Source of the DNA: Paulinella micropora
Taxonomy: Eukaryota > Cercozoa > Imbricatea > Euglyphida > Paulinellidae
NCBI GenBank assembly: GCA_019918135.1
Contig: WBZZ01002755.1
Coordinates: forward strand, 62,501 to 126,500
Direction: 5' to 3'
Length of the DNA: 64,000 nt
Of the stretch, positions 29,808 to 42,327 are shown in pieces. Each line of letters begins with the position of its first letter. Position 1 is the first letter of the stretch. The translations under genes and the position numbers were made by a program. The notes beneath the pieces were generated by a model. The model saw only the letters and a program-made list of their open reading frames with translations, had not been told where the DNA came from and searched no databases.

Positions 29808-31595
29808 ATGAAGCATTACACCGATGACGGCAAGCTGCGGGAGACCGCGGCGGTGATCGGGGTGTATCTCACCCGCTACAACAATTTCAAGTTGGACGAG
29901 GTCACGCAAGTGGAGACTTCGGAGGGGGAAGTTTCCCAAAACGCTCCTGGGTAAATTCATGATTGCTTCTGCCTGCATTTTCTTTCTTTTGCTAATAGGC
30001 TGGTAATCACTTTTCCTGATGATTGGCGCAGCAAGAACAAGTATGAGATAAACCGAGGTATATTTTTCTCACATGCACTAGGTTCCGAAGACGGATTCCG
30101 GGACGGGTTCCGGAGACGGGTTCCGGGGGGGGGGGGGAATTGAAATGCCCTCATAATATTATTAATATTTGAAATAATATGTATATTCTGATTATAGTAC
30201 ACTCAGATTCGTGTACTTTGTTTGAGGTTCTCATCGCTCCATCCTGGCGCTTCGCGACTTGGATCCGGATAGCACGGGTGATAAGAAGCAGGAGTTTCAG
30301 TTGTTGAATTTTTATTGGTTCAACCTGAAGCATTCCTGTCTTTTGCCTCCGTCTCCATTGAACTTTAAAAACCAAGTCAAACCCATGCTCTTGCCCCTTG
30401 TCGGGAACCCGACCAATCCCGAGATTTTGCGCAAGTGGAGAAAGAAGGAGATTTTGCTGATCCAGGAAGCGAACCGGGTAAAATTATGTTGCCTTTGCTT
30501 TGCACGTTGCTTTATTTTTTGCATTCTTAATTATGTTGCCTTTGCTCTGCAGCGCAAGAGGGAGCTCACTCACCTGGGGGAACCTCGGTCTTCGTCACGA
30601 GTAAAGAAATTGAAGCATGGTATGTTTGCTTTACATTTAAGCGTTATGTCATGACAGCATTGTAGACATACATATATATCACAACTTTGCGTTCTTTTTT
30701 TTTCTTTTTTTTTTTTTTTTTTTTAATGTGAACAGGAAGTTTGGCGGAGAATGAGATCGTCGGAGAACTTCAGGAGGAAGAGATTCAGCCGGAGCCTAAA
30801 TCAAGCAAGAAGTCTCCAAAAGGTATTTCTTTTTCTTTCTTTGTCTTCTTTTCATCTTCTTCCTCATTCTCGTCTTCCTTGTCATCAAGCAAACGTCAGA
30901 TTTCTCTGTAGGGGGAAAGGTCACGAAGACTGGCGGAAACAAAAAGGTATCAAAATCGTTTGTTTGTGTGTGTGTGCAAAAATCAACACATATACAATGA
31001 TGCTTAGGAGACTGCAGCTGGTGGCGTGTCAGAGGAAGGAGTCAGATCAATCCTTAACACCATGCTGGAGGCTCACAGCAAGAAGCTGTTGGCAGACATG
31101 GCCAAGGCTAAGGAAGAGGAAAGGAAGGAAAGAGAGAAGGAAAGGGAGAAGGAGAGGAAGGAAAGGGAGAAGGAGAGGAATGAAAGGGAGAAGGAGAAGA
31201 AGGAAAGAGAGAAGGAGAAGGAGAAGGAGGAAAGAGAGAAGGAGAAGGAGAAGGGGAGGCTTGCCAAGGAAAAAGAGGAGAAGGAGAGGCTTGCCAAGGA
31301 AAAAGAGAAGAATAAACAGAACAGGAAGAAAAGAGGTAAGACTGAAGTAAACGATGAGGCAGACGAAGAAGATACTGAAGAAGAGCAAGAGCAGCCAAAG
31401 AGCAGAAAAACTAACAAAAACAAACAGAATAACGAGACTAGCGATATTGCAAAACTTCTTGCTATATTGCAAGCTCGTGATTCTTGTGTAAACACCACAC
31501 CTCCCCGGAACGTTAACGTCACGCCCAGCACCCACACTAACTCATCACCTTGGTTTGAGTTTGCTCTAGCATCAATGGCATTTAATCACAAATAA
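29808..31595 (+). CDS. Seven-exon Lys/Glu-rich coiled-coil protein (complete, spans end of unit A)
   Basis: Exons 29808-29950, 29999-30057, 30227-30477, 30553-30619, 30736-30822, 30912-30946 and 31008-31595. Introns are 48, 169, 75, 116, 89 and 61 bp, all GT-AG, and all phases close to a 409-aa product. The N-terminal part (MKHYTDDGKLRETAAVIGV, FPDDWRSKNKYEINR, LNFYWFNLKHSC) looks globular. Exons 4-6 are basic and Ser/Lys-rich. Exon 7 starts SEEGVRSILNTMLEAHSKK and then has about 80 residues of KEREKE/KEKEKE repeats that form a single alpha-helix or coiled coil, an acidic run (DEADEEDTEEEQEQ) and the end SPWFEFALASMAFNHK. No enzyme motif is visible. The strict phase match of six introns makes this the best-supported gene model in the window. 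The pyrimidine run before exon 5 (30694-30724) is a strong acceptor tract. Confidence 0.85.
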
Positions 31596-32240
31596 TACAT
31601 GTGTATGCATGCAAAGGAAGGCTATCCTCGCTCGTACATGCAATCAGCTTGTTTTTTTTTTGTAGGCACTTGGAGATACACTTTGATCTTTTTGATGCCT
31701 GCGTGTGCACGTGAGCACCTATCATTCAGATCAATTTCAAATCCAACTAAGCTTCTGTAATATTATAATAATTAGTTAATATTTGCTTAAAACGATATGT
31801 GTGCAAATCAATTGCATCTTCGTTGCATGCTTCTCTCCGTTCCACTCCTCCTCTATCCTTCCCCTCCCGACACGTCCCCCTACCTAAAAAAAACTAAGTC
31901 CGCAAGCTAATTTGTGAGTAGAAGTGAGGAAAATAAAGTAAAATAATGCTATAATGATAAATAAAGCTGGTTTCCTTTGTTATCGCAACGGCACGCTGTT
32001 ATATTCTGATTGCCGACACCAAATAAACATAGAAAAATCGTCGTAAAACGTGGTTTCGGACCGGTTAAAAATCAGTCTTTTTTTTGAAGTTAAAGTGATT
32101 TAATATTAATAAAAACACTTTTTATTATCATTCCTGTGCTTTCTACAAACAGTGGAAGCAATATAAATAAGCTCCCCTGTTAGTTTGGGAGAAATTGACA
32201 TAATGTCTTGAAAAATTTCGGAAAAAGTGACCCCCCCTAG

Positions 32241-32692
32241 TTAGCCGTTTTCTTTGTTGTAGCGGCGGAGCTCCCACGCGAGGCGGCCCGTGTGTAGACC
32301 CGACCGGCCGTCCTTGACAATACCCACCGACGCGATGCCAGGCCAGTTCTTGTTGACAAAAGTCGTGATGTCGTCGGCTCTGATCCCCGTCCCAAGCTTC
32401 TGTAAGTCAGAGTAGGCCAGGTCCAGGAGAGACTGGATTTCCGCCGGCTGCAACAAGCCTCGCACCACCGCCAGCCCGTGCTGCTGCAGTGATCCTCCGA
32501 TCCCCTGGAGGTCCCCGAGCTCGAAACTCTCGGTCCAGCACGGTAGGCTCTCCTGCCACGCCTCCAAGGCCCCCCTCTGCTCGGTGGTTGGCTTACCTTT
32601 CTTGGCCTTGGGCTGTCGTGGACCGGCCGGGGGGCCTGTGTGGTTTTGCGTTTCTTGGGTGGCGGCTGTGCGGGCGCGTGTTCGCTAGACAT
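32241..32692 (-). pseudogene. NLS-containing dioxygenase-like ORF (unit B)
   Basis: As in unit A, with ATG at 32692 and a C-terminal frame open from 32567 to 32241. Here the frame is correct at the C run near 32570 (six C), but the G run near 32628 is one base shorter than in unit A, which throws the middle of the protein (Lys-rich segment) out of frame. This is the same state as unit C. Confidence 0.4.
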
Positions 32693-33061
32693 CTGAGCGG
32701 GACACTGGGTCGAAGGCTGGAGTACGAATTCTGGGGGCTGCCGCTGGGGACACGGGCCGAGCGGCGGGGGGGGGGGGGGGGGGAGCGGCCGGGGCGTGCG
32801 CGCGGGGCTGGTCGCGCGTGCCGGGGGACGCGCCCCGTCGGAGGGGGGGGGGGGGGGCGCACGTGCACAGAGCCCTCGCCATGCTCGCGCGCGGGTCCCC
32901 GGGCGCGTGGGCGGGCGCCGGCGAGCGGGAACGGGGGGGGGGGGGCGCCCCGCCCCCCTGCAGGAGGTGGGGGGGTGGGGGGGGTTGGTGCTAGGGGGGA
33001 GCGCCCTCCTCCACCACTTTTCTGTTTCCCTGCACTTTGCCAAGTGCTACTTAGGCTAGAG

Positions 33062-33502
33062 ATGGATCCCGCTGGCACCACGACGCTCCGCCAGGAGAAG
33101 AAGACAGTGAAGGTGCGTATGTTTTGTATGTTTCTGTGTGTGCATGTTGTGCTAGTCTGTGTATTTCCCCGTTTGCTTGTGTGTGGTCTGAGTCTCTGAA
33201 TGTCCCGGCCATTTTGTGTTGGCTAGGAGCCACACCATCCTCGCTGTGTGGTCTGCGACGAAGACTTCTCTGATCAGCGCCCTGTGTACGTCATTTATAT
33301 GGGGGAAATGGTTTTGTCGTGGAGATCCTACTGTAGTCGATTCTTGTGGATGGACTGCCCCCCGCCACGCACAAAGCGCTACTACCTACAGTGCATCCGT
33401 TTCTGTCCGGTATGTCCGCCAGGGTCTCAGGGCGAGCTACACGTGGGTTGTGACATTGTAGGGCATGCCCCTACGTCGTACAAACAGAAGCCCGAGTTGT
33501 AG
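33062..33502 (+). CDS. Small RING-like zinc protein (unit B)
   Basis: Exons 33062-33112 and 33227-33502, intron of 114 bp. Open throughout; one His-to-Tyr change at the first position of the H-L-Q-C motif (KRYYLQC instead of KRYHLQC). If that His is a zinc ligand, this copy would have a weakened second site. All cysteines are kept. See 18494-18934 for the fold. Confidence 0.7.
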
Positions 33503-33772
33503 GTAGCAAGCCCCGACGCTTGACCTTTTTGCCTGGACACGGGGTTCGTGTAGGAACATCCCTCCTTAAAACCATGAATAACCAAGGCTGCGTCAACTCA
33601 GTGATAGCTTCGTGAATCCCTGAATTAGCTCAACTGTTTTAAGAATAGCATTATGTTGGCTTCATTCATTCCTGGGGAAAAGGGGGTGAGGGTCGTTTTC
33701 TGGTACGTACCTACCTGCATACGTGGCGTTCTTAGCAGTAAAAAAAGAAGGTAGCCTCCTCTCTGCTGACTA

Positions 33773-34098
33773 GCGGGCCGGGGGAAGGGATTGGCGGCCG
33801 GTGGCTCCGACGGCGTGCCAGCCCCGAACAAGACCGGTCACCATTGCGTGTTGCTTGCCTTGGGCTCCGCTGGAGCTGCGAGCGGGCCCCTCTGGCCGCG
33901 GGACCGGCCGCCGCCGCTTTGTGTGTAGTCGTTGGGGTAACAGCTCGGTCGTGTAAGCCACACGGGGGTCTGGCTGTCCGGCAGCATGCCTAGCTGCGGC
34001 CCTGCAAACGCCGTGCTTGTTGAGAGTTCGAGCATCGCCTCTGACGGGACCCCCTGCTGTTTCCGGTTGGCCTGGAAGAAGGTGGCAGGACGACGCGG
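33773..34098 (-). pseudogene. Fragment of the LRR gene (unit B)
   Basis: Same fragment as 19205-19530. The frame with PSEAMLEL and TPVWLTRPSCYPNDY is kept to about 33838. A shorter G run near 33780 changes the downstream frame and fuses it to FGAGTPSEPPAANPFPRP. Confidence 0.7.
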
Positions 34099-34392
34099 TC
34101 CACTCGGCTGACCCGCCGCGGGTGCCCCGCGCTCGCCACGCTTGCGAGCAGGGCGCGCGTGGGTGGGCAGGACAGGGCACGGGCGCGTGTGCGGGCGCGG
34201 GCTGCCAGGGACGGTGGCGCGTGCCGGGGGGGGCGCCCTTTGCACACGGGTGCTCCCCCCCCTCGGCGCGCGCACGGGGCGGCGCGTGCCGGGAGGGGGG
34301 GAGGGCGCGCCACCCCCGTTCGGTAGCCGTCTGGGCCCAGGGGGTGCACAAAGTCGGTTCTTGCCAACCTCGTACAGCGCCTAGCTGGCCTC

Positions 34393-36515
34393 ATGTTGCC
34401 CCTTCACCAGCCTACTACCGCGGCCACTGGCGGCGGCGCCAACGTCCCTGCCGACGCCGCGCAGCCCGCGCCCGCACCCCTCGAGCAGGGCTGGGAGAGC
34501 CTCTTGCAGGGTGTCCTGGAGGAGCGTTGGTCCCAGGCACAGGCGCACAGGCTCCAGTACTACCTCCACAGCGGCAGCCTCGAGACCGGTGGTCTGCAGG
34601 TGTGGAAGACCCTGGTCGCTATCTTTCTCCAACGGCGCGAAGAGGAGATGCTGCTGTTTTGCCTGCGCGGCACGTGCCAAGGTGCGAGACGCGATCGGTC
34701 TGCTGCGCGAGTGGAGCCAGGAAAAGCTGGCCGAGTGGGACGGCGCGGTGGCGCTGGGTACGGAGCTAGGGCTGGCAGTGGTCCAGAGCCCGTGCACCCC
34801 GGCCGCACGCAAGCACGTGGAACGCCTCATCGGCGGGGCACCGGCGTCCGAGCTCGGGAGAATGGCATGCGCACAGGCGGCGCCCGAAGTTTTCCTCGAA
34901 CTGCTCCAGGGCCCCGACACTGAGCTGGCCGCCTCGGGCGGCCGGCTGCTGGCGCGCGTGAAGCTCAACAGCCTGTCGCCCATGGCGTTCGTCCTGGCCT
35001 GGCTGCGGCTGCTGGCGGTGGCGACACTGCTGTGGTCTAGGGCCCTGGCCAAGTCTTCCTCGGAGCGCACCCTGCGCTCCTTGCTGGCGGGCCTGCGGGC
35101 CCGGCGCGGCGCGGCCAGAAAGCGGGCCGCGTCCAGGTTCCCCTTGGAGCTGCTGTTGGCGGACATACTGGGTGAATTGCGCGTGTCCCTGGCCGAGCCC
35201 AACGTGCCCGACGCGCGCCGGATGATAGCCATCCTGCGCGCCGCACTGCTCCAGTCGCAGCCCGAGGACTTTCGGCCGATCTTCCTGGACGCCGGTGCTT
35301 TGCTGCACTCTCGCAGCCTGGTCTGGCCGGTGGCGGCGGTCCTGCTGAGGTCCCCCTTGCTCCTGCACACTTTCCTGGGGCTGGGCACCCCGGTGTACCA
35401 GCCGCCTTTGCCCTTCGAACTGCGGAGCCAGACGGTGCTCGAAGTACTCTGCACGGGCTTGTGCGCCGAATACCCGTGCGTGAAGATGGCGAGCGAGGAC
35501 TTTGCAGGTGTGTGGCTGATGCTCGATGTCCTGGCCCACTACGGCGCGGACCCGGCGTGCGAATGGCTCGGCGAGCAGAACTCCTACGCTTCGCAGTGCA
35601 TGGGTGTGCGGTGGTGGCGCCTCAAGGCCCGGCTACGGGCCCGGGGGCTCCCCAGCCCGGCCTCGGCCGTGGACCTGTTGCGGACCATCGAACGCGCCGC
35701 CCGACTCATCATCAACGAGCCGCCGGCCGAGCCCCAGCGCGACGAGCCTCAGCGCGACGAGCCACCGGCCGCGCCCCAGCGCGACGAGCCTCCGGCCGAG
35801 CCACCGGCAGTGCCCCGGCGCGACGGGCCGCCTGTCGTGCCGGGGGCCGCAGCGTCCTCCGAGCCGCTGGGCTCGCTACTGCGCCGTGACCAGCCCTACC
35901 TCGCGCCGTCCCTCCCGGGGGGGGGGGGGAGGGGAGAATCCGCCGGGCCCGGCCTTGGGCGTGCTGCTGGAGGCAGGCGCCGGACGGGCCTGGCCCCACG
36001 GCTCCCGCGGGACGGGCCCTGGGCCGGCGCAGCCAGAGACGGCACCAGAACCCGGCCGGGCGCCGGCCGGCCGTGCCCCCAGCCCTTGGCAATCAGTGCT
36101 GGAGAGGGGCAAAAGGCTGCGGACCTGCAACAAGAGGCTGGCCCGTGAACAGAAGAGACTACAGTCCGAGGTGGACAAGCTGACCTCCCAACACGAGACG
36201 CTCAGCCACCGCGGCCAAGAGCTCCGGGCCGAACAGGCAGCATTGCTGGCCGCCCTCAAGGGCCTGCCGAGGGCACGGCTCGGGCTGGCCGGCGAGGTCG
36301 CGGCCGCGCAAGCCACGCTGCAGCGGCTGCGGCAGGCCGCCGAGCAGGAAGAACCTCCACGGGCTCGGACCTGTGACATTTGCGAAGAGGGCCCCCGGCC
36401 CCTGGTCGTGTTCGTCCCCTGCGGCCACGCCCGGGCGTGCCGAGAGTGTGCGGCAGGGATGCGCGAATGTCCCTTCTGCCGGCGGGACATCCAGACCCTG
36501 GTGGTGCCGATCTAG
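34393..36515 (+). pseudogene. Coiled-coil RING-finger protein (unit B, frame lost at G tract)
   Basis: Same as 19827-21951, including the +1 shift near 34678. The G tract at 35917-35929 has 13 bases instead of 15, so the long frame ends at 36148 before the coiled coil. The RING and coiled coil are in another frame that runs to 36515. All RING cysteines and the histidine are intact, and only one conservative change (Pro to Ser) is seen in the coiled coil, so the loss is either very recent or a sequencing error in the homopolymer. Confidence 0.65.
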
Positions 36516-36751
36516 GCGGGCTCGGGGTGAGCCCGCGCTTGCCGTCGCCTCCTCACGCGCTGTGTGCCTAAGATTAAAGAGAAGGTGGCCTTTTCTCTCG
36601 GCCGATTACCGGTCCGGGCCGGGGGTCGCCGGCCGGTGGCTTTGACGGCGGGCCGGTGCTAATAGCCGGGAATGTGGGGCCTAAGCTCAGCTATGCTGCC
36701 CCTTGGAGAGCAGGCGGCGCCAGGGATTTACTGGAGGCAGACTGGGATTGG

Positions 36752-39700
36752 CTACTTGGGAAATAGCTCTACGAGATGGAACCTTCCTTCCAGCTCCACA
36801 GTAAGAGCTTCTATCGCCTTCCTGTTCATTATATCCGGCCGGTAGTACCAGTCAATGTCCACCGGAGCAAAGTGCTTATCTTTTCGAATCCGGTCGAAGT
36901 CCGCCAGGAGCCGGTACCACTCGGGGTCCGGTTCCTCCAAGCACAAAGATAACTTCCGCAGGGTCTTGATCTCCGCCACCAGTTCCATCAGGACGATCCC
37001 GTCGAACCAGACAGACTCTTGAAATCTGTCCAGACTTACCTCTAGTACTTGCAACGGTGGCTGGAGCAGTGTCTGCAGCTGAGGATAAGACAGGTAGGTA
37101 TCGTCTATCGCCAGGTGAGTTAGTCCTAGGTCTGCCTGTATTGTGCCACTGACCACGTCGAAGTCAGAGAGGCTGAGCTTCTTCGCTCCCTTCCGGCGAG
37201 CCCAAGCAGCCTGCAGGCGAGCCCAAGCAGTCTGCTGCAGCTTCAGGCGTCGGTATCTCGACTGCAGGGTAACACTGGTGGCCCTTAAGGCTACCTCCCG
37301 CAGAGTGGTTGTTGATCCTCGTTGGAACGCGCACAGGACGTTGGACACTGGCCCCGGTTCTGGGCGCGGAGTCGCTAACGAGAGGATCTCTAGTGGTTGT
37401 TGATCCTCGTTGGAACGCGCACAGGACGTTGGACACTGGCCCCGGTTCTGGGCGCGGAGTCGCTAACGAGAGGATCTCTAGCTGTTGAAGACGTGGTAAT
37501 TCATAACAACTGTCACCGAGCATGCCTGGTATACCAATCGCTGTCAATTGGAGCTGAGTCAGCAGTGGGCAGCGCCCGACCAGAGCGTACACTTCCGCTA
37601 CCAGTTTCTGTTCCCGCTGGGCCCGGGCCTCGTCGCTTGACCAGTCAGTAACCTCGCACTTAAACGTCTGCAGCGTTGGACGAGAGAATCAGAGCGCTTT
37701 CTTAGCGAATCTACACATGGACCTGGTTGCCCCCTGGTACTTGGAGTCTGCACTGCAGACGAGGCACAGTTCCGACAACGGCTCCAACCCGGGGTTCAAA
37801 GCAGGTAGCCCGCTGCACGTACTCAGCGCCAGCGCACCGCCGGCTCGGAGCTTCCGGAGCAGCTGCAGAGGGGGTGCTCGGCAGTCCTTCAGCACCAGCC
37901 TGCTTAGCCGTGGTGGTGCAGTGCTGCCGACATCCAGCGGATCTCGATGTGTCGCCCAGTCTAGGCCCGAGATGGTCAGCTCCTGCACCGTCCGGGGCGC
38001 TTGGTACCACCGCCAAGCCGGAGCCTGCTCGGAGTCGTTGTAGTCTAGGTGCAGGCTGCTGATTGGCCGCGACGATAGCCACGCCAGATTTTCTGTGGTT
38101 GGGGCCGTGCCAGTACAACGTATTCGCACAGAAGCGGAGGCAGGGCTGTCGCTACTCCAGTACCGCGCCACCTGGCGGAGCAAGCGGCAGTTCTGGCTAA
38201 AGTCAGACGAGAGGAAGGCCCACCGCGAATGGTGCGCCAGCTGCGACCAAGGCAGCTTGTGCCAGCGTTTCTCTTCCAAGAGGCCAAACAGGTTCGTTGC
38301 ATCAAACGTGAGCGTGACGTCAGCCGGGATCTCCAACCTAGTGCCTTGCTGCCACTCGAATCCGAGTAGCTCCCGCATGTACCTCAGTCGTCGCAGATCG
38401 GCGGCTTCCTCTCCAAGCGTTTGCGCCCTTCGTTCCTCGAGTGTGCCAGCCCCGAACAAGGCCAGGAACCATTTCGTGCTGCTTTCCTTGGCCTCTGCTG
38501 GAGGGGCGAGCAGGCCTCTCTGATCGCGGGCCCGGCCACCGCCCCGCGTGTAGTCGTTGCGGCAAAGGCTTGGTCGCGTAAGCCACACAGGGGTCTTGCT
38601 GTCAAGCAGCTTTTTTAGCTGCGGGCCAGAAAAACAGTGCTTGTTGAGTTCGAGGACCACCTCTGACGGGAGCATCCTCTGCTTCCTGTTGGCCTTGAAT
38701 GCGGCCAGAGACGCGGTCCACTCGTCCGACTCGCCGTAGGTGAGCTTGCTCAGGCGCAGCCGTTGTAGATTTGGCAGCGCGGCCAGGCGTCGCTGGACAA
38801 AGCTCTCGGTCAGCCAAGTACATCCGTCGAGGTCGAGCTCATCCAGCTTATTTTCCTCCCCGGGAGCAAACAGCTGCCGCTGCAGATCGTACGCCAGCCC
38901 GCCAAGGTCTACCAACCGCAGGCTCGACAGTTCCGGCGGTGTAGGAGCGGAGGAGAGACTTCTAAGGCCTGCTAGCGTCAACCGGGTCAGGCTCTTCATT
39001 TCCCTCCATTCTGCTGGCTTCGCCATGAGCTCGCACCTTGGTGACTCAGAAGATTCCATTAGGTAGATTGCTAGTTCTCGCAGCCGGCTCGCTTGACACC
39101 AACCTCGCAACAAGTCTGATAGCGAGAGCCGATTGCATGCACCATCCCCAGCCTCTCCCTTGGTTACGTAAATCCGTAGTATCCTGAGGTTAGGCCAGCA
39201 AGGCGGACTTTTCTGCTCACGGAGCAGGTCTGCCTCCCTGATGGACAGAGTGCACGACTCAAGTTTCTTACAGTCGCGGACTCTTGCGTGCAGCTCTTGT
39301 CGCGCCTGGGCAGTCGACAAATTGTACCGGAGCGTCAGCTCCCGCAGACTGTCTTGGCAGTTCCTGAGCACGTCCTTGTAGTCCTCTATCCTGCTCGAGT
39401 CAAGAGTGCGTACCCTGACGTTCAAGCACCTTAGCTTCTTCAGCTTGGCCAGCGCAGGCAGGGAGGCTCCGCGCCAGGGATTGACCCCTAACTCCGTCAC
39501 CTGCTCAGCCGCTTCTTCAGTGAAGAGGTCGCGGAGTAGTATGTCGCTGCCCATGTCATCGTTTGTATAAGTCAACTGCAGCTTTGCCAAGCGCGGGTGC
39601 GCCCTCCAGAAGTCTGCAAAGTGGCACTCCGCTGTCCCCTGCCCGCCTCCCGTGCTATCGGGTAGTTGCTCAGTCGCAGTTTGGTGCAGCTGTGGCGAAT

Positions 39701-40453
39701 CGAATTCCATAGCAAGTCCAGGACCCTCGGGTCTACCTCCAAAAAGTCCTCCTCGAACTCCAGATGCAGGCAGCTTACGTTAACATTAGCTAGCTCTCCT
39801 AGCAGTTCTTCCAGTGCCTCGCTGAACGGGGTCGGAAGGAAGCCGAGGGTGACAGAGAGGGGGGTGGTACTCGTTTGCCCTTGTGCTTGCCTGTGCTGCT
39901 CCAAGCGAACCAGCATCTGGACATTGCTAATGAAGCTCGCTGTTACAAACTCCCAGACCCCATGGGTAGTTAGCTTGGGCCAGGCTTCGGTCAACAGGAG
40001 ATCCAGTAGCGCCTTTCCGTCGTCACCCTCTGGTATATCTCGGTCGTTAAAGCTCAAGCACAGATTGGGTGGGACGTGCACGTGCGCCAAGTCCGGCTCC
40101 GCTGCCCTCCGGCGTGCCGCCCTCTGCACCGGGGGGTCCGGTTGCTCATGACCCTGCACCGGCTGTAGTAAATCGCGTAGGTCCGTTGGCGGCCGCTTGC
40201 GGTCTGCAGAAACCAAGTCCAATTCATTCAAGAAACGATCGCCCCGGCCAAGCCGTGCGACCCAAGCCATACCCTCTCGCGAGTAGGACAGGCCCGGGTA
40301 CACAGCCGCCAGTGCCGGTTGCGACCGACGGTCGAGGTAAGTCTTGATGTCTGCACCAACCTGATACATCGCAGTGTCCATCTGGTCATGGGCGGGCTGT
40401 GAATGTTCCTCCTTGTCCCCAACTTTGCCGCATACCACGCACGGGCGTGACAT
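36752..40453 (-). pseudogene. Long LRR protein (unit B, frameshifted)
   Basis: The N-terminal frame 39572-40453 (293 codons, MSRPCVVCGKVGD) has the correct six-G run near 40131. A missing base near 39642 (CCTGCCCGCC instead of CCTGCGCCGCC) shifts the frame, and the remaining LRR part runs 37689-39710. The downstream C-terminal frames 37164-37592 and 36752-37348 and the 88-bp duplication are as in unit A. Domain description under 22189-25890. Confidence 0.7.
37305..37480. repeat. 88-bp tandem duplication (unit B)
   Basis: Copies 37305-37392 and 37393-37480, the same duplication as at 22742-22917. Confidence 0.9.
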
Positions 40454-41009
40454 GGCTGGCTTGTGTCCTTGCCACCTGTTTACTTCTTAGGACCGAGACA
40501 CTGAGTAGTAGCAGAAACAGAGGGAGGGGGGGGAGAGGGGGGGGGGGGAGAGGGAGACGGAGGGAGTCAGTCAGCCTAGCCTTCGATGTCACGGATCGAG
40601 GGTTGCCTACCGGCGCCGGTGGCTCGGATAGTTGTCCCCGGGCTCACGACCAGGGGGCTACGAGCAAGGCTGATTCGGACCACCACCAACTAGTCTAAGC
40701 GGGTCATGAACGCGGGAGCAAGCACTGGTAAGGCTTTAAGTAAGCTAAACTGGGGTACAGGCGTAACAGCCAGGAGAAGGTGCTCCGCTGAGAAGAAGAG
40801 CCAGTCTTCTGTGGCCTCTACCAGCGCCAGGGCACGGAAAAGGTCCCCGGGGGGGCGCCCTTCCCCCGGACCGAGACTGGGGCACCGGCATGAGGTCCAG
40901 AGTGCCTCGTGGAGAGGAGGGGCTGCCCCCCAGCTTCTGTGTGTGTGTGCTGGGGGGGGGTGGGGGGGGGGGGCTGGGAGGACGCTAGCCCTCCCGGGTG
41001 AGTCGGAGG

Positions 41010-41690
41010 GAGGGACGCCAACCTCTGTGTGAGTGTGTGGGAGGGTCTGGCACGCTAACCTCTGTGCGAGTTTAGCGGGGGGTTTGGCATACTAACCTCT
41101 GTGAGTGTGCGGGGGGGGGGGGGGGAACGTAAGAGGAGCTAACCTCGGTCCGAGTGTAGGAAAAAGGAATGCACATAAGGGGGGGGGGACGCTAACCTCT
41201 GTGTGAGTTTTTGGGGGGGGGGGGGTTGGCACGCCAACCTCTGTGTGAGTCTGTGGAGTCTGTGGGGGCGTTTGGCATGCTAACCTATGTGAACTTAGGG
41301 AGGAGGAGGCACGCTAACCTCGGTGTGAGTGTAGGGGAGGGGGGTATCACTAACCTCAGTGTGAGCGTAGGGGAGGGGGTACCACTAACCTCGGCGTGAG
41401 CGTAGGGGAGGGGGTACCACTAACCTCGGCGTGAGCGCAAGGGGGGGGGGGGGGGGGCACGCTAACCTCGGTGTGAGTTAGGGGGGGGGGGGGGGCCTCG
41501 GTGCGGGTTGGGGGGGGGGGGCTGGGGGAGGCATGCCCCCCCCCTCGGTCTGTGTGTAAGTGGGAAGGCACACTAAACCCCCTGTGTGAGGGTAAAAAGG
41601 AAGGCACGTAGAGGGGGGTGAAGGCACGCTAACCTCGGTGTGAGTCTGGGGGGGGGGTACCACTAACCTCGGTGTGAGTGTAGGGGGGGG
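41010..41690. repeat. G-rich minisatellite (unit B)
   Basis: Same CTAACCTCGGTGTGAG core; one fewer terminal repeat than unit A (a single GGTACCACTAACC link before the end at about 41690) and shorter G runs. Confidence 0.88.
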
Positions 41691-42210
41691 AAGGCACGGT
41701 GTGCGCTCCAGGGTACTTAGGGAGGGAGGAGTTCCCCCGCGCCGGGGGCGGAATCTCGGCTCGCTGGTGTGCACGGGCGCTAGGGGGCCGCGCTAGCAGG
41801 CCGTAGCTGCGCGGAGCGCGTCTCTGGGTAGCTGGTCTTGTCTCGCGCGGGGCCCTGGCGGACCCACCAGGGCAGTCCGGCCGGGCCGGGCGCCCCGGCC
41901 GGCGGCGCGGCGGCGCAGCGGGCCGGGGCGCTCCTCGCCAGCCCTGCCAGCGCCGCGCCGGGCCCGGCGGCCCGGCTATACACCCGGTGAGGCATTTCGA
42001 GAGGCAGACGTGCGGCCGTGTCAGCAGGCCACACTCGAAGCACACGTCGGCAAAGCACCCCTTGTGAGGGCATAGGTACAGCTCCGCTCGTCGGCACTGC
42101 GGGCACCCCTCTAGTGCCGAGGCTAGCACGACACAGGCCCCCGTGCACGCGGCGCACTGCACTTGTCTGGTCTGCCCCGCGGCGCCCCCTGCCTGGTCGG
42201 CCACCGACAT
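41629..42210 (-). CDS. Cysteine-rich zinc-binding protein (unit B)
   Basis: ATG at 42210. Cys block identical to unit A. This frame terminates at 41629 after one HTEVS motif, so the protein would be 193 aa, shorter than unit A's 257. Confidence 0.58.
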   Translation of the reverse strand: MSVADQAGGAAGQTRQVQCAACTGACVVLASALEGCPQCRRAELYLCPHKGCFADVCFECGLLTRPHVCLSKCLTGCIAGPPGPARRWQGWRGAPRPAAPPRRRPGRPARPDCPGGSARAPRETRPATQRRAPRSYGLLARPPSARAHQRAEIPPPARGNSSLPKYPGAHTVPSPPYTHTEVSGTPPPDSHRG

Positions 42211-42327
42211 GAGCGAGAGCTTTTCTGCGCTGGGTGCCCGTGGGACGACGCCGGGAGTGGCGCCAGTGCAGGGAGGGTGGCGTGGACAGCGGGGCCGCCT
42301 GGCCGGGGGACGGGGGCGTGGGGGGGG

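Noticed and set aside
27740-29810. Many overlapping hydrophobic ORFs such as MSVFAAVFFPFVLFLFF repeats
   Set aside because: They are translations of the 150-bp array in every frame and depend on G-tract length. No consistent protein, no splice logic.
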